The notes under the pieces were generated by a model. The model ran no database searches. It was not told where the DNA came from and saw only the letters and a program-made list of their open reading frames with translations. Shown here one piece after another: positions 26,315 through 36,044 of a stretch of 64,000 bases of DNA (position 1 is the first letter of the stretch; each line of letters opens with the position of its first letter). The stretch is taken from assembly GCF_015291885.1 (NCBI RefSeq), contig NZ_CP036186.1:124001-188000 (forward strand). The letters run 5' to 3'. This DNA comes from Stutzerimonas stutzeri (lineage in GTDB: Bacteria > Pseudomonadota > Gammaproteobacteria > Pseudomonadales > Pseudomonadaceae). A program made the translations under genes and the position numbers.

Positions 26315-28771
26315 ATGCGCTCGACCGCCTTGCCGTTCATTCCCAACCGCTCTCGTGCCCTGGCGCTCGGCATTCGTGCCGCCTTGCTGTGCCTGCCGCT
26401 GGCCAGCGTCGTGCCCGGCGTTGCCTTGGCCCAATCTGCGACCCAGCAGGCAGTGCGCAGCTACGACATTCCCGCCGGCTCGTTATCGAGTGCATTGAGC
26501 CGCTTTGCCGGTGAGGCAGGCGTGCTGCTGTCGGTTGATGGCAGCTTGCTGCAGGGCCTGCAATCGAACGGGTTGCAGGGGCAGTATGGCGTCGACGAAG
26601 GCTTCTCGACCTTGCTGCAGGGTAGTGGTCTGCAGGCCGTGCGTGACAGCCAGGGCAACTACTCGCTGGCGCGTGCCACCGCCCAGAACGATGCCGTCGA
26701 GCTGCAGCCGATGACCGTGGAAGGCTTTGCCCTGGGCAACGCACTGGGTTCGATGGAAGGCTACAACGCGACCCACAGCAGTGTGGCTACCAAGACCAGT
26801 ATGCCGTTGGTGGAGACCTCGCAGACCGTCTCGGTGGTGACTCGCCAGCAGATGGATGATCAAGGATCGCAGACCGTTTCGCAGGCTATGCGCTATACCC
26901 CCGGGGTTATGGTCAACCCATACGGTGCTACCCACCGCTATGACTATCTGGCCATGCGCGGTTTCAACGACGGGTCGGTCGACAACATCTTCCTGGATGG
27001 TCTGAAGATGATGGGGGACAGTGGCACATACAGCAGCATGCAGATTGACCCGTATTTTCTCGAGCGTATCGACGTTCTAAAGGGGCCATCGTCGGTTCTG
27101 TACGGCCGCAGCCTGCCCGGCGGGCTTGCTGCACTTACCAGCAAGCAGCCGACTAAAGAACAGTATCGACAGATCCAGGCGACCGTTGGGAATAATAATC
27201 AACGAGGAGCGGGTTTCGACTTTAGCGGGCCGTTAGATGATGAAGGCCGCCTCGGCTATCGCTTGATCGGCTTGGTCGATCAGGCCGACACACAGTTCGA
27301 TCACGTTGAGGAAAAGCGCTACGCGCTAGCTCCGACATTGAGCATCGAATTCAGTCCAGATACTTCGCTGATGCTGCAGGCTTATCTGCAGCATGATCCG
27401 GAGAGCGGATACCACGGGAGTTTGCCTGCTGAAGGCACCCTGTATCGGCGAAACGGTCGCTATCTTTCCGACAGCTTCTTCGAAGGTGAACCGGATGCCG
27501 AGAAGTTTGAACGTACCCAGCAGATGCTGGGATATCAATTCCAGCATCGCTTCAACGATGTGTGGTCGTTTCGGCAGAACTTCCGCTATATGGATTCAAC
27601 CGTCGAAAGCGAGCAGGTCTATAGCGCCGGTTGGGTTGGAGACACGTCGCAATTGGCACGTGCCTACACCGGGGCCGATGAAACCATTCACTCCTGGATC
27701 ATTGATAACATGCTGCAGGCCGAGTTTTACACTGGGGCCGCGCAGCATACCGTTGTTGCGGGTCTGGATTATCAGCGGCGCAAGGCCCGAGTCGACTACC
27801 GCGGCGGTAACGTAGCCAACCTTGACGCATTTTCTCCCGTGTACGGCGCGGTAGTGACCCCCACCTGGGTCGATGAATCGACTCGCCGCCTGGAGCAGAC
27901 GGGCCTCTACCTTCAGGATCTAGTGGAGATCGACCGCTGGCGTTTGTCGCTGGGCCTGCGTCAAGACTGGGTCGAGAGCACTGTGGAGAATCATACATAT
28001 GGTGGCAAGACCAAAGATGATCCATCGCAATTCACCGGGCGGGCGGGCCTGTTGTACCTGTTCGACAATGGTGTCGCTCCGTACCTGAGCTATTCGGAGT
28101 CGTTTAACCCCAACGCCTTCGCCGATGAAGCAGGCAATCCGCTCGCGCCTACCGAGGGCAAACAGTGGGAGTTGGGCATCAAGTACCAGCCCAACGGCTC
28201 AGATAATCTATATACCGCGTCGCTTTTTCATATCGAGCAAGAAAACCTCGCCACCAAGCAGGCTGACGAGAACTTCTATCGACCAGTTGGGGCAGTGCGA
28301 TCCCAAGGCCTGGAGTTGGAGGCGCGTCTACAGCTGAGCGATAGTCTGCGTATGCTCGGTAGCTACACTTTCACTGATATCGAGTATTCGAAATCCGTGT
28401 TCAGTACCGTGGTGGATGGTCTGGATAATAAGGGCAACACGCCCACGCAATCAGCGCGGCATATGGCATCTATCTGGGCCGACTATCGCTTCCTTGGCGG
28501 AGCCTTGGATGGAATGAGTACAGGGGCCGGCGTCAGGTATGTGGGTAAGGGGTGGGCGGATGCGGAGAACACGGTTCGAGTTCCGTCCTACACCCTTTTT
28601 GATGCGTCAGTTGGCTATGACTTGGCCAAGGTCGGTTTGCATGGTTTGGATGTGCGATTGAATGCAAACAATCTGACTAACGAACGGTACGTGGCATCTT
28701 GCGGCAGCCTTTCGTACTGCTATCTCGGCGAAGAGCGAAACGTTACCGCCACGCTCAGCTACGAGTTCTGA
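26315..28771 (+). CDS. TonB-dependent siderophore receptor with signalling domain
   Basis: The 818-residue outer-membrane receptor has a signal peptide (cut after VALA) and an N-terminal STN signalling domain at about residues 45-120 (YDIPAGSLSSALSRFAGEAG, then QGQYGVDEGFSTLLQGSGLQ). The plug domain contains LAMRGFNDGSVDNIFLDGLK and ERIDVLKGPSSVLYGRSLPG, and a 22-strand barrel ends in a terminal aromatic (ATLSYEF). The Cys pair near the C-terminus (VASCGSLSYCYLGEERNV) and the plug recall hydroxamate receptors of the ferrichrome/ferrioxamine type; the ligand is a guess. The STN domain fits the adjacent sigma/FecR pair. A Shine-Dalgarno AGGA lies eight bases before the ATG. Confidence 0.92.
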   Translation: MRSTALPFIPNRSRALALGIRAALLCLPLASVVPGVALAQSATQQAVRSYDIPAGSLSSALSRFAGEAGVLLSVDGSLLQGLQSNGLQGQYGVDEGFSTLLQGSGLQAVRDSQGNYSLARATAQNDAVELQPMTVEGFALGNALGSMEGYNATHSSVATKTSMPLVETSQTVSVVTRQQMDDQGSQTVSQAMRYTPGVMVNPYGATHRYDYLAMRGFNDGSVDNIFLDGLKMMGDSGTYSSMQIDPYFLERIDVLKGPSSVLYGRSLPGGLAALTSKQPTKEQYRQIQATVGNNNQRGAGFDFSGPLDDEGRLGYRLIGLVDQADTQFDHVEEKRYALAPTLSIEFSPDTSLMLQAYLQHDPESGYHGSLPAEGTLYRRNGRYLSDSFFEGEPDAEKFERTQQMLGYQFQHRFNDVWSFRQNFRYMDSTVESEQVYSAGWVGDTSQLARAYTGADETIHSWIIDNMLQAEFYTGAAQHTVVAGLDYQRRKARVDYRGGNVANLDAFSPVYGAVVTPTWVDESTRRLEQTGLYLQDLVEIDRWRLSLGLRQDWVESTVENHTYGGKTKDDPSQFTGRAGLLYLFDNGVAPYLSYSESFNPNAFADEAGNPLAPTEGKQWELGIKYQPNGSDNLYTASLFHIEQENLATKQADENFYRPVGAVRSQGLELEARLQLSDSLRMLGSYTFTDIEYSKSVFSTVVDGLDNKGNTPTQSARHMASIWADYRFLGGALDGMSTGAGVRYVGKGWADAENTVRVPSYTLFDASVGYDLAKVGLHGLDVRLNANNLTNERYVASCGSLSYCYLGEERNVTATLSYEF

Positions 28772-28781
28772 TCGACAAACC

Positions 28782-28812
28782 AGCCGCCGGCCCCACAGGG
28801 TCGGCGGCTTTG
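28782..28812 (+). terminator. GC-rich hairpin after the TonB receptor gene
   Basis: A stem with AGCCGCCG paired to CGGCGGCT and an inner GGG/CCC pairing is followed by TTTGT. It lies 10 bases after the receptor stop and before the PepSY gene. The T tract is poor, so it may act as an attenuator that reduces rather than stops read-through. Confidence 0.55.
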
Positions 28813-28839
28813 TGCTTTCTGAAATACGGACGACCGACG

Positions 28840-30021
28840 ATGCGTTCCATTCTTGTGCTTGTGCACCGCTATATCGGCCTGGCCACCGCGGTATTCCTGT
28901 TCCTCGCCGGCATCACCGGCAGCATCCTGGCCTTCCACCACGAGCTGGACGAATGGCTCAACCCAGAGTTCTACCACACCACCAGCGAGGGCCCGGTGCT
29001 GGCGCCTGGGACGTTGGTCGATCGTCTTGAACAAGCCAACCCGCGCATGCAGGTCTGGTACATGGAGTTCCCTAGCGAGCCGGGCCATGCCGCGCTGATG
29101 GCGCTGGTGCCCCGCAACGATCCGGCCACCGGCAAACCCTATGACGAGCGGCCCGTGGTCCAGTACATCGATGCGGTGACCGCCGAGCCGGTTGGCACGC
29201 GTTACTGGGGCGAGTGCTGCTTCTCGCGCAAGAACTTCGTGCCGTTCATTCTCGAGTTTCACTACAACCTCTCGCTACCAGGCAACTGGGGCCTGTGGCT
29301 GATGGGCATCGTGGCGATTGCCTGGGTGATCGACTGCTTCGTCTCGCTGGTGCTGACCTTCCCCCGCGGGCGGCCGTTCTTTTCCAAGTGGTGGACGGCC
29401 TGGAAGATCAAGCGCCAACGAATGAACCACGATGTGCATCGGGCCGGGGGCCTGTGGCTGTGGCTACTGCTCACGCCGGTGGCGGTCAGCAGCGTGGCGA
29501 TGAATCTGCCGGAGCAGGTGTTCAAGCCTGTGGTTTCACTGTTCTCAGCGGTTGAGCCAAGCGTCTATGAAGCCCGCGGGCGGATGCCGGCAGAGGAGCT
29601 GGGGACCACCGCCTATGACTTCCACCAGGCCTATGACTACGCCATGCAGCACGCCGCCGATCTGGGCCTGACCGAAGCGATCACCGAGCTGTACTACAGC
29701 TTCGAATACAACTTCTACGGCGCCGGCTTCGGCGAGCACGACAGCAACCAGGGCAACGCCTGGCTCTTCTTTCACGGTACTGATGGGCGTCTGCTGGGGC
29801 AGGAGATTCCCGGTCAGGGCACGCTGGGACAGCAGTTCCACCTGCTGCAACCGGCGATCCATGGCGGCCGCATCCTCGGCTTGCCGGGTCGTATTCTGAT
29901 CGCCGTGCTGGGCGTGGCGATTGCTGTGCTGTCGGTGACCGGCGTAGTGATCTGGTGGCGCAAGCTGTCGGCGCGGCGCCAGACAGCTGCCAGGCGCGGT
30001 GCGGTGGCGGAAGTGGGCTGA
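28840..30021 (+). CDS. PepSY-associated transmembrane protein (siderophore-linked)
   Basis: The 393-residue inner-membrane protein has four main helices: about 7-30 (VHRYIGLATAVFLFLAGITG), 150-170 (LWLMGIVAIAWVIDCFVSLV), 200-220 and 345-370 (IAVLGVAIAVLSVTGVVIWW). A large periplasmic segment lies between. Conserved histidines flank the helices (VHRYIG, FHHELDEW, DVHRAGG, HLLQPAIHGGR), as in PepSY-TM proteins that may move electrons for ferric siderophore reduction. I chose ATG 28840 because the frame upstream of it reads antiparallel to the receptor end. Position directly after the receptor supports a role in iron release, which is inference. Confidence 0.82.
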   Translation: MRSILVLVHRYIGLATAVFLFLAGITGSILAFHHELDEWLNPEFYHTTSEGPVLAPGTLVDRLEQANPRMQVWYMEFPSEPGHAALMALVPRNDPATGKPYDERPVVQYIDAVTAEPVGTRYWGECCFSRKNFVPFILEFHYNLSLPGNWGLWLMGIVAIAWVIDCFVSLVLTFPRGRPFFSKWWTAWKIKRQRMNHDVHRAGGLWLWLLLTPVAVSSVAMNLPEQVFKPVVSLFSAVEPSVYEARGRMPAEELGTTAYDFHQAYDYAMQHAADLGLTEAITELYYSFEYNFYGAGFGEHDSNQGNAWLFFHGTDGRLLGQEIPGQGTLGQQFHLLQPAIHGGRILGLPGRILIAVLGVAIAVLSVTGVVIWWRKLSARRQTAARRGAVAEVG

Positions 30022-30257
30022 GGTTTGCGGTGGTACTAGCAGGCCTGCATTCGCCGCGAGGGCGCGCCTCCCACTCGTTAGGTGCGGGCCCTCTGGGTGT
30101 GGTGATTGCGATGCTGAGGGTCTCCACTCGGCTCAGTGTGCACGATTCGTTGTTCGTGGGAGGCCCGCCCCCCGGGGCGAAGCTGTTGCTGCTGGTGCCT
30201 ATCGGTTGCCGCGGAACTGCATCCGGCGTCGATGGAGAGCCGTACCGCTGAAGGCAC
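30022..30257. repeat. intergenic repeat-like DNA (GGGAGGC.. / ..CGCGAGGGCGCGCCTCCC)
   Basis: About 235 bases between the PepSY and SCO genes without a supported gene. They contain oppositely oriented copies of a short motif around GCGCGCCTCCCAC and GTGGGAGGC, also seen at 41973-42426 and 56740-56840. It looks like a degenerate short interspersed repeat common in this genome. Confidence 0.5.
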
Positions 30258-30893
30258 CTAGGGTGCCCGATTGATCACCTCTGGCAACTGTTCGGCCAGC
30301 TTCTGCACCCGCAACGGCGAGCGGATAAAGCCGCGCTGGCGGCCGTCCGGGCCGATCAGGACCAGGTTGCCGCTGTGGTCGACGGTGTAGTTTTCCTTGC
30401 TGGTATCCCCCGGAATGAATGGAATGCCGACGCCGTTGGCCAGGGTCTGGATATCGTCCAGCGGGCCGGTCAGGCCGTGGAAGCCGGCGTTGAAGTAGCC
30501 GAGGTATTCCTTGAGCTGGGCCGGTGTGTCGCGATCCGGGTCGACGCTGACGAGGATGATGCGCAGCTGGTCGCGCACGGCGTCCGGCAGCATGCCATTG
30601 AGCTGGCGCAGCTCGGCCAGGGTGGTGGGGCAGATGTCCGGGCAGAAGGTGTAGCCGAAGAACAGCAGCGTCCACTGCCCGTCCAGTTCGTTCAGTTTTA
30701 CCGCTTCGCCGTCCTGATTGATCAGGCTCAGCGCCGGTACCGTGCGGCTCTGCGGCAGCAGGACGATGCCGGCATCCAGCAGCTGCGTGGGGTCGAGCTG
30801 ACGCTGGCTGTTGAGCACCTTTGAAACCGTCAGCCCGACGACCAGCGCGATCAGCGCAACGAGGATGAAGACGGTTTTCTGGATGCGGGTCAT
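30258..30893 (-). CDS. SCO family copper chaperone for cytochrome oxidase
   Basis: The 211-residue protein has an N-terminal anchor (VFILVALIALVVGLTVSKVL) and a thioredoxin-like fold with the copper-binding CPDICPTTL motif. The conserved downstream histidine is probably in the TVDHSGNLVLIGPDGR segment. It delivers copper to the CuA centre of subunit II. It is the last gene of the oxidase assembly group, 21 bases after the heme O synthase gene. It is called senC or sco in relatives. Confidence 0.92.
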   Translation of the reverse strand: MTRIQKTVFILVALIALVVGLTVSKVLNSQRQLDPTQLLDAGIVLLPQSRTVPALSLINQDGEAVKLNELDGQWTLLFFGYTFCPDICPTTLAELRQLNGMLPDAVRDQLRIILVSVDPDRDTPAQLKEYLGYFNAGFHGLTGPLDDIQTLANGVGIPFIPGDTSKENYTVDHSGNLVLIGPDGRQRGFIRSPLRVQKLAEQLPEVINRAP

Positions 30894-30914
30894 GGATGTC
30901 CTTAGTGCAGCTGC

Positions 30915-31814
30915 TTAGAAATCGAGCAGCAGATAATGATCAACCAGCAGCGCGATGAACAGCGCGAACAGGTACCAGATGCTGAATTTGAACGTCTTGA
31001 TTGCCGCATGTGGCCGGCTGTCGCGGTACAGCGCGATAGCCCAGTAGAGGAAGCGCGCACCCAGCAACGCCGCGGCGGCGAGGTACAGCGGCCCGCTCAT
31101 GTGAATGGCGAACGGCATGAAGCTGACCGCCAGCAGCATTACCGTGTACAGCAGGATGTGCACCTTGGTGTAGTGCACTCCGTGGGTCACCGGCAGCATC
31201 GGCACGTTGACCTTGGCGTACTCGTCCTTGCGATGGATGGCCAGCGCCCAGAAGTGCGGCGGCGTCCAGGCGAAGATGATGAGCACCAGCAGCAGCGGTT
31301 CTGCGGTCACCTGGCCGGTTACCGCGACCCAGCCGAGCAGCGGCGGTGCGGCGCCGGCCAGGCCGCCGATGACGATGTTCTGCGGCGTGGCGCGTTTGAG
31401 AAAGCCGGTGTAGATCACCGCATAGCCGATCAGCGAGGCTAGCGTCAGCCAGGCGGCGAGGGCATTGGTGAAGGTCAGCAGCAGGGCCAGCCCGCTGACG
31501 CCGAGAATGAAGGCAAAGGTCAGCGCGGCCGCTGGCGAGACCCGGCCTTCGGCCAGTGGTCGCTTGTGGGTGCGGGCCATCACCGAATCGATCTGCCGGT
31601 CCACCACATGGTTCACCGCCGCCGCGCCACCGGCACACAGGGCGATGCCCAGGTTGCCGAACAGCAGCACCGTCCAGGGCACGCCGGCGCGGGTGGCGAG
31701 GAACATGCCCACCAGCGAGGTGATGAGCATCAGCAGCACCACCTTCGGCTTGGTCAGCTCCAGGTAGTCGCGCCAGGTAGCCTGGGCGCCGCGTTCGCTG
31801 AGTAGAGTCGCCAT
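30915..31814 (-). CDS. cyoE: protoheme IX farnesyltransferase (heme O synthase)
   Basis: The 299-residue polytopic membrane enzyme adds a farnesyl group to heme b to make heme O. The UbiA-family motifs are [20 protein letters not shown] (NxxxDxxxD type, here NHVVDRQID) and the second, [16 protein letters not shown] (DEYxK). Nine helices are visible. The start [20 protein letters not shown] at 31814 is chosen over the longer open frame. It lies next to the heme A synthase gene, and the two act in sequence for the aa3 oxidase. Also called ctaB. Confidence 0.96.
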   Translation of the reverse strand: MATLLSERGAQATWRDYLELTKPKVVLLMLITSLVGMFLATRAGVPWTVLLFGNLGIALCAGGAAAVNHVVDRQIDSVMARTHKRPLAEGRVSPAAALTFAFILGVSGLALLLTFTNALAAWLTLASLIGYAVIYTGFLKRATPQNIVIGGLAGAAPPLLGWVAVTGQVTAEPLLLVLIIFAWTPPHFWALAIHRKDEYAKVNVPMLPVTHGVHYTKVHILLYTVMLLAVSFMPFAIHMSGPLYLAAAALLGARFLYWAIALYRDSRPHAAIKTFKFSIWYLFALFIALLVDHYLLLDF

Positions 31815-31831
31815 GGAGGTTCTCCTTATGG

Positions 31832-32887
31832 TCATGCGCGGGGCAGGTCGAGCCGGCCCGTCTCGTTCGAAATGGATGCGGAGTGCGCAGGGCGGTGGAC
31901 GTGCGCGGGCACGCGCAGCCGGTAATTGACCAGCACCAGCACCAGCAGCAATGCGGCGCCGCCGCCGTTGTGCGCCACTGCGACCGCTAGCGGCAGATTG
32001 AGCAGTACGTTGCTGATGCCGAGGCCGACCTGCAGCGCCAGCGCGGCGAGCAGAAGACAAGCAAGCCGCCCAAGGCCGCGTCGCCAAAGCATCGCGGCGA
32101 GCAACAACAGCACCAACGTCACGAACACTGCGCCGATCCGATGGGTGAGGTGAATCGCGGTGCGCGCCTCGCCGTATAGCAGGCCGCCCAGGTAGTTGGG
32201 GCCGATGTCGTGGTGGGTCAGGTTGAAGGCGTTGGCGAAGTCCATCTGCGGCCACCATTCGCCGTGGCAGGTGGGGAAATCCGTGCAGGCAACGGCCGCG
32301 TAGTTACTGCTGACCCAACCGCCGAGGGCAATTTGGGCTATTACCGTCAGCATGGCGAAACCGGCGAATGCACGCAGTCTGCCATCGACAACCGACAGGG
32401 GAGCAAAAGCGCCAGACAGCCTCAGGCACATCAGGAACAACAGGCTGAGGGTGGTAAAGCCGCCGAGCAGGTGGGCAGTAACCACCTGTGGCCAGAGCTG
32501 CAGGGTCACCGTCCACATGCCGAATATGGCCTGGGCAATTACCACGGCGAGCAACAGCAGCGGCAATTTCACAGGTTGGCCGGGTTCGGCGCGGCGGCGG
32601 ACGGCGTGCACCGCCATGGCGAGAATCACCAGCCCCAGCGCGCCGGCAAAGTAGCGATGGATCATCTCGTTCCAGCCCTTGACGACTTCCAGCGGTGCCT
32701 CGGGGAAACGCAGCGCGGCAATGTTCTGCTTGTGCTCGCTCATCGGCACGGCGAGAAAGCCATAGCAGCCAGGCCAGTCCGGGCAGCCGAGGCCCGCGTG
32801 GGTCAACCGCGTATAGGCACCGAGCAGCACGACCACCACCGCGAGCAGCGTGGCGATCAGGGCGAGGCGGTATCCGGGTTTGGCCAT
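31832..32887 (-). CDS. ctaA: heme A synthase, COX15/CtaA family
   Basis: The 351-residue membrane protein with eight helices oxidises heme O to heme A. Conserved histidines appear in helix-loop contexts such as [49 protein letters not shown] and [14 protein letters not shown]. The paired Cys segments LGCPDWPGC and [12 protein letters not shown] are also typical of type 1 CtaA. It sits 17 bases from cyoE. Confidence 0.95.
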   Translation of the reverse strand: MAKPGYRLALIATLLAVVVVLLGAYTRLTHAGLGCPDWPGCYGFLAVPMSEHKQNIAALRFPEAPLEVVKGWNEMIHRYFAGALGLVILAMAVHAVRRRAEPGQPVKLPLLLLAVVIAQAIFGMWTVTLQLWPQVVTAHLLGGFTTLSLLFLMCLRLSGAFAPLSVVDGRLRAFAGFAMLTVIAQIALGGWVSSNYAAVACTDFPTCHGEWWPQMDFANAFNLTHHDIGPNYLGGLLYGEARTAIHLTHRIGAVFVTLVLLLLAAMLWRRGLGRLACLLLAALALQVGLGISNVLLNLPLAVAVAHNGGGAALLLVLVLVNYRLRVPAHVHRPAHSASISNETGRLDLPRA

Positions 32888-32939
32888 CGGGTTCTCCTTG
32901 GGCGGCCAGGTTGGGACCTCAGCGAAGCGGCAGAGTGCG

Positions 32940-33518
32940 TCAGCCGATCTGCGAGATCTTCAGCAGGTATTTCAGGTCGTCGAGAATCGCCTTGCCGTCT
33001 GCATCGGCGTCATAGCGCAGCACCAGGTTGCCGTGCGGGTCGACGATCCACAGCTGCGGCGTTGCTGGTGCGTCGGGGTTACGTGCATACACGCTGGCGT
33101 CGAGTCCATGACGCTGCAGCTGCGGATATTCGCGACTCAGGCGCTGCTCGTAGGCCTCATCCAGGGCCGTTGAGCTGGCCAGGGCGTGGCTGGCCCGGGC
33201 TGCCTCGCGGGCCAGGCCGATATTGATCTGGCGGGCCAGGTAGACCAGTTCCTGGCATTGCGCTTCGCAGCCTTGCGGGGCGGTGACCAGCAGCTCCCAG
33301 CGTCGTTCGGACTCGCTAGCGGTCACGCCGATGGCGGCACGGTCCTGGCCATTGGCGATCAGTACGCCGTCGTAGCTGCGGGTTTGTGGCACCCAGAAAC
33401 CGAAACGATACATCGCCGAGGCCAGCAACATCGGCCCCAAAACCACGCCGATGATCAGCAGCAGTTGCAGCCGGCCGCGGCCACGTTTCGGCTCATGGCC
33501 GGCAAGGGTTGGATTCAT
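32940..33518 (-). CDS. membrane-anchored protein of the cytochrome oxidase cluster, SCO/thioredoxin-like
   Basis: The 192-residue product has one N-terminal helix (LLLIIGVVLGPMLLASAMYR). A thioredoxin-like domain follows, with CEAQCQELVYLARQINIGLA in the place of the SCO CXXXC motif and TPQLWIVDPHGNLVLRYDAD near the end. Conserved in Pseudomonas cox clusters at this position and usually called hypothetical. It may help insert copper or reduce thiols. The ATG 33518 overlaps the SURF1 gene end. Confidence 0.75.
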   Translation of the reverse strand: MNPTLAGHEPKRGRGRLQLLLIIGVVLGPMLLASAMYRFGFWVPQTRSYDGVLIANGQDRAAIGVTASESERRWELLVTAPQGCEAQCQELVYLARQINIGLAREAARASHALASSTALDEAYEQRLSREYPQLQRHGLDASVYARNPDAPATPQLWIVDPHGNLVLRYDADADGKAILDDLKYLLKISQIG

Positions 33519-34230
33519 CGTTTCCACTGTGCTTCTCCCGTGCCTGATGCACGCCGAAGTAGATGAACAGCGCCAGCAGCGCTGCCGCCAGGGCGAACCA
33601 CTGCACCGCATAACCCAGATGCTGCGATGGGCTCATGCTGGTGATCGCCCAGTCGGCGCGGTAGGCGCTTGGGCCAGGTTCGACACGCAGTTCGTGGATT
33701 ACGCCTTCGCGGCCGGCCTGCTGCCACATTGCCTGGATGTCGACATGATTGATCAGCCGCGGCCAGCCCTCGGCGGTGCGATGGCTGAAGATGAAGGGTT
33801 TGCCGGGTGGCACGTAGACCCAGGCTGCGAGCTTCAGTGGCTGCGTCGGCGTATCGAAGGCCGGTGGCACACGGCGATCCGGCCAAGGTATCCAGCCACG
33901 GTTGACCATCACCCAGCGGCCGCTGAGTTCATCCTGGAAGGGCTGCAGCAGCTCGATGCCCACCTGGCCGTCGCGGGTGCGACTGTCGAGTAGGAAGCTG
34001 TGTTCGGCGTCGAACCGGCCTTGCAGATGCACGCGGGCGAAGGCCGGGTCGGCCAATCGCTCGATCTGATCCGGCGACAGCGGCGCGGCCTGCAGACGTG
34101 CCTCCTGACGCTCCAGCAACTCGCGCTTCTGTTCGCCGCGCTCCAATTGCCAGAACCCCAGCCACACCAGCACCGGCAGCATGCTGAGGACCAGCAGGGT
34201 AGGCAGCCACCCCGGCCTGAAGCCGTTCAT
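33493..34230 (-). CDS. SURF1 family cytochrome oxidase assembly protein
   Basis: The 245-residue protein has the SURF1 architecture: an N-terminal helix with LVWLGFWQLERGEQKRELLE (LGxWQxxR motif), a periplasmic domain with VMVNRGWIPWPDRRVPPAFD (NRGW motif), and a C-terminal helix with HLGYAVQWFALAAALLALFI (GYAxxW). It helps insert heme A into subunit I. I selected ATG 34230, which places the first helix at the N-terminus; the frame upstream is non-coding. Confidence 0.92.
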   Translation of the reverse strand: MNGFRPGWLPTLLVLSMLPVLVWLGFWQLERGEQKRELLERQEARLQAAPLSPDQIERLADPAFARVHLQGRFDAEHSFLLDSRTRDGQVGIELLQPFQDELSGRWVMVNRGWIPWPDRRVPPAFDTPTQPLKLAAWVYVPPGKPFIFSHRTAEGWPRLINHVDIQAMWQQAGREGVIHELRVEPGPSAYRADWAITSMSPSQHLGYAVQWFALAAALLALFIYFGVHQAREKHSGNDESNPCRP

Positions 34231-34300
34231 GGCCGGCGCCCTGGTGTCTCGATACGGCTGGCTATACTCCACCCCCAATACCCCTGTCGTGGAATCGCTC

Positions 34301-34504
34301 ATGCTCAAGGCGGCGATCGTTCTGTTGTTAGTGGCCACGCTGGTCAGTCTGTTCAGTGGGATGTTTTTTCTGGTCAAAGACGAGGGCCGCACCTCCCGTG
34401 TCGCCACGGCCCTGTTCATCCGCGTCACCCTCAGCGCGCTGACCGTTGCGCTGATCGGCTGGGGTTTCTATACGGGGCAGCTGCGCCCCGCCTTCGGTTT
34501 CTGA
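34301..34504 (+). CDS. twin transmembrane protein, DUF2909 family
   Basis: The 67-residue protein has two transmembrane helices (MLKAAIVLLLVATLVSLFSG and LFIRVTLSALTVALIGWGFY) with a short polar link (KDEGRTSR). Members sit in Pseudomonas cox clusters on the opposite strand between SURF1 and subunit III, as here. The function is unknown. Confidence 0.85.
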   Translation: MLKAAIVLLLVATLVSLFSGMFFLVKDEGRTSRVATALFIRVTLSALTVALIGWGFYTGQLRPAFGF

Positions 34505-34511
34505 GTGCTCC

Positions 34512-35408
34512 CTAGATCACGTAGACGAAGACGAACAGCGCGATCCACACCACGTCGACGAAGTGCCAGTACCAGGCCGCCGCCTCGAAACCGAAGTGCT
34601 GCTCCGGGCTGAAGTGCCCGCGCAGGACGCGCACCAGCATCACCGTGAGGATGATCGCGCCCATGGTTACGTGAGCGCCGTGGAAGCCCGTGAGCATGAA
34701 AAACGTCGCGCCATAGATGCCCGATCCGAGCGTCAGCCCGAGCTCTGTGTAGGCATGCACGTACTCCTCGATCTGCAGGATCAGGAATGCCACGCCGAGC
34801 AGCACGGTCAGGCCCAGGCCGATCTTCAGGTGCTGGCGGTTGTTCTTGCGCAGCGCATGGTGCGCCCAGGTCAGGGTGAAGCTGGACATCACCAGCAGGA
34901 TGGTGTTGATCAGCGGCAGGCCCCAGGCGCTGATGGTGCCCTCCGGCGCCGGGTAGAGCTTCGGGTCGGGATTGTTCAGCAGCGGCCAGCTGTACTCGAA
35001 GCCGGGCCAGAGCATGTTGCTGATGCCCTTGTCGCCCTCGCCGGCGAGCCAGGGGCCGGCCCAGTAGCGGATGTAGAACAGTGCGCCGAAGAAGGCGAGG
35101 AAGAACATCACCTCCGAGAAGATGAACCAGCTCATGCCCCAGCGGAACGAGCGATCCATCTGTGCACTGTACAACCCCGCGCGGCTTTCCTTCACCACGG
35201 CGCCGAACCAGCCGAACATCATGTAGGCGATCAGCAGCGCGCCGACGAAGAAGATCAGCGGCCCGTTGGACGAATCACGGGCGGCCTTGAGGTCGTTGAA
35301 CCAGCTGCCCAGGCCATAGAAAGTGACCAGCAGGGCGATGGTGGCGATGATCGGCCATTTGCTCTGATCAGGAACGTAGTACTGCTCGTGGGTGGTCTGT
35401 TGGCTCAT
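34512..35408 (-). CDS. ctaE: cytochrome c oxidase subunit III
   Basis: The 298-residue, seven-helix subunit of the aa3 oxidase. Recognisable segments include SFRWGMSWFIFSEVMFFLAF, TLTWAHHALRKNNRQHLKIG, LTGFHGAHVTMGAIILTVML and the terminal AWYWHFVDVVWIALFVFVYV, which is the family hallmark. It stabilises the catalytic core. Its start overlaps the end of ctaG by four bases. It is also called coIII or coxC. Confidence 0.97.
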   Translation of the reverse strand: MSQQTTHEQYYVPDQSKWPIIATIALLVTFYGLGSWFNDLKAARDSSNGPLIFFVGALLIAYMMFGWFGAVVKESRAGLYSAQMDRSFRWGMSWFIFSEVMFFLAFFGALFYIRYWAGPWLAGEGDKGISNMLWPGFEYSWPLLNNPDPKLYPAPEGTISAWGLPLINTILLVMSSFTLTWAHHALRKNNRQHLKIGLGLTVLLGVAFLILQIEEYVHAYTELGLTLGSGIYGATFFMLTGFHGAHVTMGAIILTVMLVRVLRGHFSPEQHFGFEAAAWYWHFVDVVWIALFVFVYVI

Positions 35409-35980
35409 TGCAGACTCTCCTTGGCCGGGACCGGCGTGCCATTGGCAGCGACCGGCGGCTGACGGGATGTGATGTCGAACAGCGTGTAGGCGAGGGTCAG
35501 GTTGTGCACATCGGTAGGCAGGTCGCGATCAACGATGAAACGCACGGGCATTTCGATGCGTTCGCCCGGCTGCAGGACCTGCTGGGTGAAGCAGAAGCAT
35601 TCGGTCTTGTGGAAGTAGGCCGCCGCCCGCGACGGCGAGACACTGGGAATCGCCTGGGCGGTCATCGGCTTGTCGGTCGGGTTATAGGCCACGAAGCGGA
35701 TTTCCTGGCTGGCGCCCGGGTGCACGCTGACCTGATCGGCTTGCGGGCCGAATTCCCAAAGCATGCCGGCGGCATTGGTCGCAAGAAACTGCACCCGCAC
35801 CGCGCGCGCTTCATCGGCGCTCTGCACGCCGGTGTAGGCACCGGCAGTCTTGCCGTTGATGCCGAAGGCCTGGCACATGACGTCGTAAATCGGCACCAGT
35901 AGAAAGCCGAAACCGAACATGGCGACCACGACGAACAGCAGGCGGCGGACCAGGCGCCGGGTGGGTAGGGACTCGTTCAT
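35405..35980 (-). CDS. ctaG: cytochrome c oxidase assembly protein CtaG/Cox11
   Basis: The 191-residue protein has an N-terminal anchor (LLFVVVAMFGFGFLLVPIYD) with Cys in YDVMCQAFGING and the copper-binding CFCFTQQ motif in KTECFCFTQQVLQPGERIEM, typical of Cox11. It delivers copper to the CuB site of subunit I. It lies between ctaD and ctaE, the standard Pseudomonas order. Confidence 0.95.
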   Translation of the reverse strand: MNESLPTRRLVRRLLFVVVAMFGFGFLLVPIYDVMCQAFGINGKTAGAYTGVQSADEARAVRVQFLATNAAGMLWEFGPQADQVSVHPGASQEIRFVAYNPTDKPMTAQAIPSVSPSRAAAYFHKTECFCFTQQVLQPGERIEMPVRFIVDRDLPTDVHNLTLAYTLFDITSRQPPVAANGTPVPAKESLQ

Positions 35981-36044
35981 GGCAGCCTCCCCGATTGACG
36001 GCTACGGGCGGTCCGGCAACCCCCAGCCAAGCTCTGATGCCTGC